Shown piece after piece: positions 8,664 to 17,529 of a DNA stretch of 64,000 bases. Under the pieces are notes generated by a model that saw only the letters and a list, made by a program, of their open reading frames with translations, had not been told where the DNA came from and ran no database searches. The stretch covers positions 77,143 through 141,142 of the forward strand of contig CAZNPH010000008.1 in assembly GCA_964574985.1 (NCBI GenBank). The letters run 5' to 3'. Position numbers and translations under genes: made by a program. Numbering within the stretch: the stretch's first letter is position 1; each line of letters opens with the position of its first letter. Source of the stretch: CAZNPH01 sp964574985. Its GTDB lineage: Bacteria > Bacteroidota > Bacteroidia > Bacteroidales > SM23-62.

Positions 8664-10025
8664 TCAATAAAGGAAGTCCATTCCGATATACAATCCGTTC
8701 GATCCGTCACGGGGATCAGCGGCAAGGCCGTAATCAACGGCTACAATGAAATTTTCGTTCAGTGCCAGGTGAACCCCGGCCCCGTACGCGGGATGAAAAC
8801 TTTCCCTGTCCTTGTCGATCCAGAAAAGCTGATCGGGGGGAATGCCGGAACGGTCGAGCCGGTATTTTCCGGTAACCAAGCCTCCGTCAAGGAATCCGCT
8901 CAGTGCAACGTAAAAATTTTGTTTGAGCAGCCGTGTCCTGAGGACTTTCCATCTGAGTTCTGCATTGCCAAAAACATAACTTTCCCCGGCCACCCGGTTC
9001 CTTAGCACACCCCGGATGGTCTTACCCCCTCCGAGTCCGTCCCGGGTGTAGTTGGGCGGACTGTTGAAAACGAATGGCAGCATGTAGAAAGGCATTTTAC
9101 CTGAGATCTTTCCCTGGTAACTGATCCTCAGGGCAAAATTCATGGTTTCGGGGATCAGGGTGAAATACTGCCGGTGGGTCAGAACCAGCCTCGTGTAGGA
9201 TTCATCCCTGCCGGCGAGAAAGGCAGGGGCATGGATCAGTTGAATCACGGTCCACATACCATTCATGGGATTGGGTTCGTTGTCTCTGGTGTCATAGACC
9301 ATGCCAAGCTTCAGCAGGGTGAGGTCTCCGCCCTTGTATTCATCCTGCGGAATGAGCCCCCACCGGCGGTACATACCGTAGAGCCCCCCTCCGGTATAAG
9401 GCAATTTGTCTTCTTCCGGTTTGCCTTCGTTCAGATCCGGGGTGTTCACCGTGTCGATCCCGATGCTGTTGAATGATACCCCGGTGAACCAACGGAGGTC
9501 CGGCCGGCCGAACAGGCTGCCCTGTAGTTCGGCCCGGATCCTTCCGAGTTTTCTCTCCTGCCGGTAAAACATCCTGGATTTATATCCGGCTGCCCCGGTT
9601 TTTTCATAATCAGGATTATAATAGCTGTTGTATCCGTTAAACCCATAAAAATCAAGTGCTTTGTCGGTAATCAGACTCGCCTCGGCTGAAAGTCTGACAC
9701 CGGGTATGAGTTTGTCGGAATCGTACATGAACTGGTTGATCCCGTTCCCCTTTGTGGTCCTGGACCATTCCAGGTATATGGAATGATCATATTTCGGGTA
9801 TGATGACCCGTCACCGAAATCATAGAGGTTTACCACCGCCCCGTATTTGAATCCCACATCCGAATCGTAAGCAACCGCGGGGAGCGCACCGAAAGTCCAT
9901 CCGGTTTTCACATCTTCCGGGGGCGAAACAGGTTTTTCCCTGTCTCCCTGTGCCAGGCCGCTTTGTATGATCATCGCGGGCAATGCCCAGCCAAGCCAGC
10001 AAATGATCGGGTTTCTCCTATTCAT
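8664..10025 (-). CDS. BamA/TamA-family outer-membrane beta-barrel protein
   Basis: A signal peptide ending near QSGLAQ is followed by about 420 residues of alternating amphipathic beta-strands ending in the aromatic FLY, as expected for an outer-membrane barrel. The GLGGGKTIRGVLRNRVAG segment matches the Omp85 surface-antigen barrel, where the RG of this loop is characteristic. There are no POTRA domains, so it is a short barrel-only member with unknown cargo. ATG 10025 gives a normal signal peptide; 10043 is an alternative six codons earlier. It is divergent from the acylase gene at 10110. Confidence 0.85.
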   Translation of the reverse strand: MNRRNPIICWLGWALPAMIIQSGLAQGDREKPVSPPEDVKTGWTFGALPAVAYDSDVGFKYGAVVNLYDFGDGSSYPKYDHSIYLEWSRTTKGNGINQFMYDSDKLIPGVRLSAEASLITDKALDFYGFNGYNSYYNPDYEKTGAAGYKSRMFYRQERKLGRIRAELQGSLFGRPDLRWFTGVSFNSIGIDTVNTPDLNEGKPEEDKLPYTGGGLYGMYRRWGLIPQDEYKGGDLTLLKLGMVYDTRDNEPNPMNGMWTVIQLIHAPAFLAGRDESYTRLVLTHRQYFTLIPETMNFALRISYQGKISGKMPFYMLPFVFNSPPNYTRDGLGGGKTIRGVLRNRVAGESYVFGNAELRWKVLRTRLLKQNFYVALSGFLDGGLVTGKYRLDRSGIPPDQLFWIDKDRESFHPAYGAGVHLALNENFIVAVDYGLAADPRDGSNGLYIGMDFLY

Positions 10026-10109
10026 CTCCGGGATTTTGTCCAAGATATAAAAATTCTATTGATTTATTTTATAATTTCATTCCCTGCAAACGGCACCAAC
10101 CGCGGACCT

Positions 10110-12518
10110 ATGGGGACAATCAAAAAAATCCTGATCTATCTGCTGATTCTGCTGGTGCTGGCGGTAGCGGCCACACTGGTAATGGTGAACAGGATTTCCC
10201 GAAGGGCATTGCCCGACTACGATGAAAACATTGAGATAGACGGACTGCAGGCTGAAGTGGAAGTGATCCGGGACCAATGGGCCATTCCGCATGTATATGC
10301 AAAAAACGAACATGACCTGTTCGTGTCGGCCGGTTACCTGATGGCCCAGGACCGCCTGTGGCAAATGGACCTGATCAGGAGGGTCACCACCGGAAGGCTG
10401 TCCGAAATTTTCGGAAAGGACTACGCGGAAGCGGATATGCTGTTCAGGTCCCTGAGAATGCAGGAGAAATCCCGAAGGATCCTTGAAAATGCTTCCCCGG
10501 AAATGGTAGATATACTGGAAGCCTTTGCTTATGGAATCAATCAGTATATCGGGGATCATGAAAATCAACTGCCCTTTGAATTCTTTGTTCTGGGATACCG
10601 TCCTGACCCGTGGGAACCTGTCCATTCTGTAAACATCATCGGATATATGGTCTGGAGCCTTTCATCGTCATGGATCAATGAAGTGAACCTTTTTAAAATC
10701 ACCCGAAAAGCCGGACTTGACAAGGCCCTGGAGCTGCTTCCTGACCTTGCATCCCATGAACCCGTTATGACCGGGGCAGAAGCCCCCGGATATACTGAAG
10801 GCTTGTCCAGACACCTGACCGAACCGGTGGCCATGGTATACGAACTTGGTTTGCGGATATTCTCCGGAAGCAACAACTGGGCCGTTTCGGGAGAGCGCAC
10901 ACAGTCCGGTAAACCCATATTGGCCAATGACATGCATCTGGGAATTGATGATGCACCAGGCATATGGTACCAGATCCATGAAGTGGTTCCCGGCAAATTG
11001 AATGTCAGCGGGGTTGCCCTTCCCGGAACCCCCTTCATCGTATGCGGACACAACGAGCACATTGCCTGGGGAATGACCAATGTCATGCTTGATGATATCG
11101 ATTTTTACATTGAAACCGTCAATCCCGGAGATACGAGTCAGTATATGGTTGACGGAACATGGTGCGACATGACCCTTGTACATGAAAAGATACACACCAG
11201 GGAAGGGGACACCCTCCGCAGGATCAACCGGTTTACTCACCGGGGACCGGTTGTTTCCGGTTTCAGGGACATCCCGGACAGGATCGTGTCCATGCGGTGG
11301 ACAGGAAATGAACACAGCAATGAGATCCGGTCCGTTTACCTGCTGAACCGTGCCCGCAACTGGCAGGATTTCCTGGATGCCGTGCGTACCTTTACCTCAG
11401 GGGCCCAGAACATCGTTTACGCGGATGTGGAGGGCAACATAGGGCTCAGGACCTGTGCCTGCATACCTTTGAGACCCGGGAACCGTGCATTTTTTGCACC
11501 CGGGGACACCAGTCTGTACGACTGGACAGGAATGGTTCCCTTCAGCGAGATGCCGTGTGTTTATAATCCTGAAGAGGGATTTGTATCGTCTGCAAACAAC
11601 AGGACCGCCGGTCCGGAATATCCGCATTACATCAGTTCCTGGTTCGACCTGCCCAACCGTATGGAAAGGATCCGTGAACTGATCGGGGAGGACCGATCCT
11701 TTACCCTGGAGGATATGCAAAACATACAAACCGATCAGAAATCCAAATGGGCAGAGAAGCTGGTCCCTGTTTTTACCATTGAACTGAACCGCGGGAAGCC
11801 ATCCGGTATTTACCGGGATGCATTGGGCATACTCGAAAAATGGGATTTCGTTTATTCTCCGGAAAGTGCCGCCGCCCTGATTTTTGAAAGAACCTATCTG
11901 CACCTGGCTGAAAACATCACCATGGATGAACTGGGACCGGACCTGTATAAGGAATTCATATCACAGGATCTGATGTTTTCCTACCTGATGGACAGGATCC
12001 GCCGGCAGGGAGATTCGGAATGGTGCGATGACGTCAATACCCGGGAGATCAGGGAAACATTCGGGGATATGCTCAGGAAATCATTTCATGAAGCGATAGA
12101 CCGGATCAGTCAAACCGCCGGAGAGGATATCAGGAAATGGAAGTGGGGGGATTTTCACCAGTTGACATTGCGTCATGCATTGTCGAATGTGAATATTCTG
12201 GACCGGGCATTCAGGCTTTCGAGGGGATCATGGCCGGTGGGAGGGAGTTATCATACCGTCTGCCCTTTTTCATATTCCTTCAATGATCCATTTTCGGCCA
12301 ATCACGGGGCTTCACAGCGGCATTTGTATTCAACGGACAACTGGGACCGGTCCCTGACGGTGATTCCCACCGGTATTTCAGGAATCCCCGCAAGCAATCA
12401 CTTCTGTGACCAATCCGCCACCTACATACTGAAAAAATATCATAAAGCTCCTTTTTCAAGGGAAAGCGTAACCTCCCGGTCCAAATACAGAATGTTTTTT
12501 ATTCCCGCTGAACGATAA
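10110..12518 (+). CDS. Penicillin acylase family N-terminal-nucleophile hydrolase
   Basis: This is a periplasmic Ntn-hydrolase of about 802 residues. Residues 5-27 are a membrane anchor or signal segment. The alpha chain carries AEVEVIRDQWAIPHVYA and LMAQDRLWQMD. The precursor is expected to self-cleave before the catalytic Ser in GSNNWAVSG (about S254), the usual start of the beta chain, which goes on with NDMHLG. The substrate of such bacterial enzymes is an amide such as an acyl-homoserine lactone or a beta-lactam side chain; it cannot be told here. The frame is open upstream to 9963, but ATG 10110 begins directly before the membrane segment and is preferred. Confidence 0.94.
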   Translation: MGTIKKILIYLLILLVLAVAATLVMVNRISRRALPDYDENIEIDGLQAEVEVIRDQWAIPHVYAKNEHDLFVSAGYLMAQDRLWQMDLIRRVTTGRLSEIFGKDYAEADMLFRSLRMQEKSRRILENASPEMVDILEAFAYGINQYIGDHENQLPFEFFVLGYRPDPWEPVHSVNIIGYMVWSLSSSWINEVNLFKITRKAGLDKALELLPDLASHEPVMTGAEAPGYTEGLSRHLTEPVAMVYELGLRIFSGSNNWAVSGERTQSGKPILANDMHLGIDDAPGIWYQIHEVVPGKLNVSGVALPGTPFIVCGHNEHIAWGMTNVMLDDIDFYIETVNPGDTSQYMVDGTWCDMTLVHEKIHTREGDTLRRINRFTHRGPVVSGFRDIPDRIVSMRWTGNEHSNEIRSVYLLNRARNWQDFLDAVRTFTSGAQNIVYADVEGNIGLRTCACIPLRPGNRAFFAPGDTSLYDWTGMVPFSEMPCVYNPEEGFVSSANNRTAGPEYPHYISSWFDLPNRMERIRELIGEDRSFTLEDMQNIQTDQKSKWAEKLVPVFTIELNRGKPSGIYRDALGILEKWDFVYSPESAAALIFERTYLHLAENITMDELGPDLYKEFISQDLMFSYLMDRIRRQGDSEWCDDVNTREIRETFGDMLRKSFHEAIDRISQTAGEDIRKWKWGDFHQLTLRHALSNVNILDRAFRLSRGSWPVGGSYHTVCPFSYSFNDPFSANHGASQRHLYSTDNWDRSLTVIPTGISGIPASNHFCDQSATYILKKYHKAPFSRESVTSRSKYRMFFIPAER

Positions 12519-12544
12519 CCACGGAAGCCAGGTGAAATGGTTGT

Positions 12545-12940
12545 TCAGCCGATCCAGTTGCCGATGGTATGCAGCAGGTCGGAAGTGTTGATGGGTTTGG
12601 ATATGAATGCATCACAACCGGCCTGGATACATTTGTTCCTGTCTTCATCCAGGACATAAGCCGTTTGCGCAAAAACCGGCAGGGACGGACGCATTTTTTT
12701 GATTTTCCGGGTGGCTGCATAACCATCCATTTCAGGCACCTGCATATCCATCAGCACCAGATCGATATTCCCGTCGTTGCGGCAGATATCAACAGCTTCT
12801 TTGCCACTGGCCGTCAGTAAAACATCTGCATGCACCTTTTCAAGTATCTTGGCAAGAAAAATGGCACTGGCCCGGTCATCCTCGACCACGAGGATCTTTT
12901 TGCCGGTCCAGTCGATCCGGTTCATAAGTTCCTGGTTCAT
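12545..12940 (-). CDS. Single-domain response regulator (receiver only)
   Basis: This is a stand-alone CheY-like receiver of about 131 residues. KILVVEDDRASAIF carries the acidic pocket, DLVLMDMQVPEMDGY the phosphoacceptor Asp, AQTAY the conserved Thr region and SKPI the conserved Lys. No output domain follows, so it must act by protein contact or as a phosphorelay intermediate. ATG 12940 is preferred; a TTG at 12988 would overlap the preceding HU/SPOR gene by 4 bp. No histidine kinase is adjacent. Co-orientation suggests co-transcription with the HU/SPOR gene. Confidence 0.9.
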   Translation of the reverse strand: MNQELMNRIDWTGKKILVVEDDRASAIFLAKILEKVHADVLLTASGKEAVDICRNDGNIDLVLMDMQVPEMDGYAATRKIKKMRPSLPVFAQTAYVLDEDRNKCIQAGCDAFISKPINTSDLLHTIGNWIG

Positions 12941-12984
12941 ATCTGTCTGTAAATAATCAAAAATCACCAAGTACGAAACCGAGG

Positions 12985-13941
12985 TCAATAATAAAGGACC
13001 CAGGCGTTGTGATCAAATGCCTCCCTGATCTTTTTCATTTCCTTTACAGCTTTTTCCCTGTCAGCGAATGATGCAAAAGAAACGGCATGCAAGCCCTTGT
13101 GCATCCCGAACTTTTCAGCATCGAATCCCTGTCTCCTGAGCTCTTTCACATAATTGTCGGCATTGACCCCGGAACGGAAACATCCTGCGACGATCCGGTA
13201 TTTTTTTATTTCCTTTTTAGCAGTAGCCGGAGGTTCCTCCTGCAATTCCTGCACGGTCTCCTGATTTTCGGCCGGTGTAACCTGTTCCGGCTTTTTTTCC
13301 TGTTCCGGGATTTCTTTTTCAGGGCCGGATTCCCGCTCTTCCCCGAGTATGATCTCCTGTTGTTCCGGCTCGCCCGGCCTGCCCAGAAGTTTCCGGAGCT
13401 CCCCGGGATAAAAGATCCTGATCAGGATCAGCAGAAAAACCAGTACGGCAATGCCGTACAGTATATTGATAAGCGTTCCTTTGGGGACCTTTTTTCGCGG
13501 AGGAGGGGGAGCAGGAGGTTCTGCTACCTGCTCAGGCTCCGTTCCGGTTTCCTGTTCCAGGGTAAAGGGAGCGGATTCCGGCTCAATTTGTCCGGCTTCT
13601 GCCGGCTCTTCTTCCTCTTTTTCCTTTTTCCCCCCAGGACGGAACCGGACCTTTCCGCCGGCATCCATGGCCAGCTCTCCGATGCCCGGCAATGAAACAT
13701 ACTTGTTTTCTTTCAGTTCTTCTTTGAGATTGCCGGCATAGCCGGTGACCTTTTTTTCGGCAGATGCGCGATCTGTTTTTTCAACTTTTTCAATATGCCC
13801 CGACAGCAATCCGTCATCGAAGGTCAGCAGTTCGTTAAAGCTTACTTCCCAGGGTTCTTTCTGCCTGACAATGAATGCTCCGAAACCGGGAATGATCACC
13901 CGCCGGTTCGTTCGAAGCAATTCCAGTATATGATTTTCCAT
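12985..13941 (-). CDS. CCDC81-type HU domain and SPOR domain envelope protein
   Basis: Order of parts: two N-terminal CCDC81-like prokaryotic HU repeats (residues 1-95; RRVIIPGFGAFIV and YVSLPGIGELAM), an acidic Glu/Pro-rich stretch, one transmembrane helix near 155-175 (TLINILYGIAVLVFLLILI), a Glu/Pro-rich periplasmic linker and a C-terminal SPOR domain (from about 245; YRIVAGCF...). SPOR binds denuded peptidoglycan at division sites. In HU/SPOR proteins of Bacteroidetes the HU part faces the cytosol and may bind DNA, which would tie chromosome and septum; that role is inferred. The leader contains ATGTTTAAC, also seen before ppgK and the encapsulated ferritin gene. Confidence 0.9.
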   Translation of the reverse strand: MENHILELLRTNRRVIIPGFGAFIVRQKEPWEVSFNELLTFDDGLLSGHIEKVEKTDRASAEKKVTGYAGNLKEELKENKYVSLPGIGELAMDAGGKVRFRPGGKKEKEEEEPAEAGQIEPESAPFTLEQETGTEPEQVAEPPAPPPPRKKVPKGTLINILYGIAVLVFLLILIRIFYPGELRKLLGRPGEPEQQEIILGEERESGPEKEIPEQEKKPEQVTPAENQETVQELQEEPPATAKKEIKKYRIVAGCFRSGVNADNYVKELRRQGFDAEKFGMHKGLHAVSFASFADREKAVKEMKKIREAFDHNAWVLYY

Positions 13942-14165
13942 TCAATGTTTGGTTAAACATAGGTTGGCTTAAAATAATACAATTCCGCGTCATTTCAAAA
14001 AGATGTTTGCCGGTAAATCCAAAATTTTTAAAAGCTTGTTTATAAAAGAGGGTTTGTGCTTTCACCGATATCAAACGAATATGCTATATTTATCGCCTGT
14101 ATGAAATTGCCGTTCACCGAAAATAAATATTCGAAATATTAAATGTTTAACTGAAATTTATTCGA

Positions 14166-14942
14166 ATGAAATACAAGAAGATCCTTGGCGTCGACGTAGG
14201 CGGTTCGGGCATCAAAGGGGCCCCGGTCCACACCAAAAAAGGCAAAATGATCGAGCCCCGTCACCGGATCCCCACACCCGATCCGGCCAAACCGGATGTT
14301 GTTGCCGAAATCATCGGGAAGATCGTGAAACATTTTAATTGGGACGGCCCGGTGGGCGTTGGTTTTCCAGCCGTTGTCCAGAACGGTATTGCCAGAACCG
14401 CTGCCAATATTGACGATGCGTGGATAGATACCAATGTTGACAAGTTGTTTTCCGGGGTTACAGGTTTGCCTGTTACCGTGGTCAATGATGCCGATGCCGC
14501 CGGTTTGGCCGAAATGAAATTCGGCGCAGGGGCAGGAGTGAAGGGCACGGTGATTCTGGTTACCATTGGCACGGGGATCGGAACCGTGATCTTCACCGGC
14601 GGAAAATTGCTTCCCAACACCGAGCTCGGTCATGTGATCATGAAAGGCCTGGATGCTGAAAAATATGCATCCGATGCCGTCAGGAAAGAAGAGGATCTTT
14701 CCTGGGAAAGCTGGGCAGGCCGTTTTGACGAATATCTCCATTATATAGAATCCCTGCTCTGGCCCGACCTGATCATTCTGGGTGGCGGTGCCAGCAAGAA
14801 AGATGAAAAGTATATGAAGTACCTTGACCTGAAAACCCCGGTAGTTCCCGCACAACTGCTCAACCACGCCGGCCTGATCGGGGCGGCCCTTGCATCCAGG
14901 TATAAATACAAGCAGGAGAAAAAAAACAAGAAAAAGAAATAA
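14166..14942 (+). CDS. ppgK: Polyphosphate glucokinase (ROK family)
   Basis: This is a cytosolic ROK-fold sugar kinase that phosphorylates glucose, typically with inorganic polyphosphate. The start LGVDVGGSGIKGAPV and the VVNDADAAGLAE active-site segment are the PPGK versions of the ROK motifs, and IGTGIGTVIF is the phosphate-binding loop. At 258 residues it has normal PPGK length. The classical ROK zinc-binding cysteines are absent, as is usual for PPGK. The C-terminus is a lysine-rich tail. Its product, glucose-6-phosphate, is a substrate of the OtsA domain at 3190-5406. The 31 bases ending in the first codons nearly match the encapsulated-ferritin leader. Confidence 0.92.
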   Translation: MKYKKILGVDVGGSGIKGAPVHTKKGKMIEPRHRIPTPDPAKPDVVAEIIGKIVKHFNWDGPVGVGFPAVVQNGIARTAANIDDAWIDTNVDKLFSGVTGLPVTVVNDADAAGLAEMKFGAGAGVKGTVILVTIGTGIGTVIFTGGKLLPNTELGHVIMKGLDAEKYASDAVRKEEDLSWESWAGRFDEYLHYIESLLWPDLIILGGGASKKDEKYMKYLDLKTPVVPAQLLNHAGLIGAALASRYKYKQEKKNKKKK

Positions 14943-14966
14943 CCAAATCCCCCCGGGATCAATGGT

Positions 14967-15719
14967 TTAATGATCCGGTAAGTGCTTTCCACCGGGAATG
15001 AAATAAAGATCCCCGGGGTATAATCTGCCGTCACTCCCGGTTTCGACCAGCCGTCCCCTGTTCAGGGCATATATCCCGTATCCTTCTTTGGAAAAGATCC
15101 CCGAGATCAGATCCCGGTTTCCGGCACTGCTGATCTCGATCTGAAAAACCGGTTTGTATTTACGTATAATTCCCTTCATGGACGGGATGACCCTGCCTTC
15201 ATAGCCTTCCACATCGCATTTCACAAAGTCGAGTCTGTCCACATTGCCGAACAGGCGGTCCGGATTCTTCTGGATCACCTCCCAGGTATGATGATACCCC
15301 GTTCCTGCATTTCCCGTGATCACCCGTGTGAGTCCGTGTCTGTATGACTTCCCGGTCTGCGGGGTGCCCATGAAGATCTTCCGGTCATCTTCCGGCCCCA
15401 GGGCCCAGGGAAGGATCTTTATGTTGCCTTTTCCGAATTTTCCGGCATTCTTTTCCAGTATTTTCCTGAAAAGCGGTACGGGCTCAACGGCCAGCACCTT
15501 TCCGCCGGGATGACAGTGACGGGACACAGGGACAGTATAATAACCCAGGTTGGCACCGATGTCCAGGACCGTATCCCCCGGCCTGACCAGCTTGCCGATG
15601 AAATAATGCTGGGGGAATTTTCTTTTCAGGATTTTCAGAAAGTATAGCCTGAAAAACACCCGGCTGATAAAAAACAGGTAATGCTTCGTACCCAATAAAA
15701 TATGCAGGAGCTTTCTCAC
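14967..15719 (-). CDS. FkbM family SAM-dependent methyltransferase
   Basis: The 250-residue protein contains the class I methyltransferase motif VLDIGANLGYYTV and the FkbM-characteristic FVKCDVEGYEG. FkbM enzymes O-methylate sugars or polyketides, and in Bacteroidetes they often act on surface glycans. The substrate is unknown. It ends 24 bp from the convergent ppgK. The rnfA gene follows on the same strand 18 bp below, so read-through is possible, although the functions look unrelated. Confidence 0.9.
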   Translation of the reverse strand: MRKLLHILLGTKHYLFFISRVFFRLYFLKILKRKFPQHYFIGKLVRPGDTVLDIGANLGYYTVPVSRHCHPGGKVLAVEPVPLFRKILEKNAGKFGKGNIKILPWALGPEDDRKIFMGTPQTGKSYRHGLTRVITGNAGTGYHHTWEVIQKNPDRLFGNVDRLDFVKCDVEGYEGRVIPSMKGIIRKYKPVFQIEISSAGNRDLISGIFSKEGYGIYALNRGRLVETGSDGRLYPGDLYFIPGGKHLPDH

Positions 15720-15737
15720 CGTTTGGGAATTGAGGAT

Positions 15738-16310
15738 TTATACGATGCCCGCGAAACCCATAAAAGCCAGCGCCATGAGTCCGGCCACCACAAAAGAGAT
15801 GGGCACCCCGGCCATGCCTTTGGGGACATTCAGCAGTTCAAGCTGTTCCCGTATGCCTGAAAACAGGATCAGCGCCAGTCCGAACCCGATGGCATTGGCC
15901 GCGGCAAAAACCACGCTTTCCAGCAGATTGTATTCCTGTCTGACCGAAAGGACGGCAACACCAAGTACCGCACAGTTGGTGGTGATCAGGGGGAGAAATA
16001 TCCCCAGGGCCTGGTAGAGGGCCGGACTCACCTTCTTGAGTATGATCTCCACCATCTGGACCAGGGAGGCAATGATCAGGATGAAACTGATGGTCTGCAT
16101 GAAGACAACGTTCAGGGGCACCAGGATATAATGCTGGATCAGGTAAGCGCCCAGGGTGGCGATGACCATGACAAAAGTGACAGCACCGGTCATACCCAGA
16201 GCCGTTTCCACCTTGTTGGAAACCCCGATAAAAGGACATATCCCCAGGAATTTCGCCAGAACGATGTTGTTTACAAATATGGCCGAGATGATGATGATGA
16301 TGTATTCCAT
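15738..16310 (-). CDS. rnfA: Rnf electron transport complex subunit RnfA
   Basis: RnfA is an integral membrane subunit of the ferredoxin:NAD+ oxidoreductase, which couples electron transfer to Na+ or H+ translocation. The 190 residues form six hydrophobic helices, with the conserved FLGICPFIGVSNK region near the N-terminus and the related TNCAVLGVAV in the second half. This internal repeat carries the membrane-buried cysteines that bind an iron centre. It is the last gene of the rseC-rnfBCDGEA operon, 17 bp after rnfE. Confidence 0.97.
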   Translation of the reverse strand: MEYIIIIISAIFVNNIVLAKFLGICPFIGVSNKVETALGMTGAVTFVMVIATLGAYLIQHYILVPLNVVFMQTISFILIIASLVQMVEIILKKVSPALYQALGIFLPLITTNCAVLGVAVLSVRQEYNLLESVVFAAANAIGFGLALILFSGIREQLELLNVPKGMAGVPISFVVAGLMALAFMGFAGIV

Positions 16311-16327
16311 GCCGTTTAATTTTCCAG

Positions 16328-16906
16328 TTATTTGTTGATCTTCTGAACGATCATGATCAGATACCCGAGGGCAATGAATGCCCCGGGTGCAAGAATGAAC
16401 AACAACATACCGTCACCCTCCCAGAGCTGCATTCCCAGGATCTGTCCGCTCCCCAGGATCTCCCTGACACTACCCAGCACGAACAATGCCATGGAAAAAC
16501 CCAGCCCCATCCCGAGTCCGTCTACCGCCGAAGTCACCAAATCATGCCTGGAAGCAAATGCCTCGGCCCTTCCCAGGACCAGGCAATTCACCACGATCAG
16601 GGGGATGAATATCCCCAGCTGCTCGAACATATCGGGCAGGAATCCCTGCATGACCAGCTCGACGACGGTCACAAAGGAAGCGATGATGACAATGTAGGAA
16701 GGGATCCGTACTTTTTCCGGGATCAGGTGTTTGATCAGGGTTACCACCACATTGGACATAAAAAGTACGAACGTGGTGACCAGCCCCATCGCCAGTCCGT
16801 TTACAGCCGTGGTGGTCACCCCAAGGGTGGGGCAGAGTCCGATAAACAACACGAACACCGCATTTTCCCTCAGAAATCCCTTACTGAAGTTTTTCCATTG
16901 GTTCAT
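16328..16906 (-). CDS. rnfE: Rnf electron transport complex subunit RnfE
   Basis: RnfE is the membrane partner of RnfA with six helices and the same inverted-repeat cysteine motifs (GLCPTLGVTTT and VNCLVLGRAEA). ATG 16906 gives the normal start MNQWKNFSKGF, and upstream in-frame codons encode non-homologous sequence. It overlaps the end of rnfG by 26 bp, consistent with translational coupling. The length of 192 residues is slightly short at the N-terminus but normal for the family. Confidence 0.96.
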   Translation of the reverse strand: MNQWKNFSKGFLRENAVFVLFIGLCPTLGVTTTAVNGLAMGLVTTFVLFMSNVVVTLIKHLIPEKVRIPSYIVIIASFVTVVELVMQGFLPDMFEQLGIFIPLIVVNCLVLGRAEAFASRHDLVTSAVDGLGMGLGFSMALFVLGSVREILGSGQILGMQLWEGDGMLLFILAPGAFIALGYLIMIVQKINK

Positions 16907-17519
16907 AGGCAGACAGATTATCGCTTTCTTCCCGGAACAAGCGGAATCCCTCCCACGCCTTCCGCACGGCATCACAAAAAGCCCTGGAAGAGATGGTGGC
17001 CGCGGTGATGGCATCCACATCCCCCCCGTCCTGTTTCACCCCGATGGTGAAATTTTGCGGATGTTTTCCAATGAACTGGCTGCTCCAGGATTTTCCGGTG
17101 TTTTTGTTCATTGATTTCTCCTTTTCAATCCTGTCCCCGAGTCCGGGTGTTTCCATATGTTCCAGCACGGAGACGTCAAATATGGTCCCGTCCGGCAGAA
17201 ATCCCACCATGATCCTTATTTCCCCGCTGAATCCCTTGTTGCTGAATGATTCCACGGCTATTCCGTTCAGTATGGTGTCCCGCATGGCCTTGTAAAAATA
17301 GAGGGTATCTCCTTCCACCGGCAGTTTTTCGATATACTCCAGGGGGGTATTGTTGAATTCAGGCACCACTTTCCGGATGGCGTCGGATTTCTTGTTCATT
17401 CTGGCCTCCCGGATGGGTTCCCTGGTCACCTCATAAACGAACCCGATCGCTGTTGAGGAAATCAGGGTGACCAAAAAGAGGGTCAGGACCATATTCACGA
17501 AGGTCGATTCTTTTCTCAT
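16881..17519 (-). CDS. rnfG: Rnf electron transport complex subunit RnfG (FMN-binding)
   Basis: RnfG is the periplasm-facing flavoprotein subunit. One N-terminal membrane helix (residues about 8-28) is followed by an FMN-binding domain. The motif DAITAATISSRAF contains the Thr to which FMN is attached by phosphoester linkage, while MVGFLPDGTIFDVSVLEHMETPGLGD is the conserved FMN-domain core. ATG 17519 is chosen over a TTG at 17537 and leaves a 10-bp gap to rnfD. A flavin transferase (ApbE) is needed for maturation and is not in the window. Confidence 0.96.
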   Translation of the reverse strand: MRKESTFVNMVLTLFLVTLISSTAIGFVYEVTREPIREARMNKKSDAIRKVVPEFNNTPLEYIEKLPVEGDTLYFYKAMRDTILNGIAVESFSNKGFSGEIRIMVGFLPDGTIFDVSVLEHMETPGLGDRIEKEKSMNKNTGKSWSSQFIGKHPQNFTIGVKQDGGDVDAITAATISSRAFCDAVRKAWEGFRLFREESDNLSAYEPMEKLQ

Positions 17520-17529
17520 GATATCAATT

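Noticed and set aside
14954..14978. Hairpin GGATCA/TGATCC between convergent ppgK and FkbM genes as a terminator
   Set aside because: The stem is six base pairs with a mismatch and no T-run follows on either strand.
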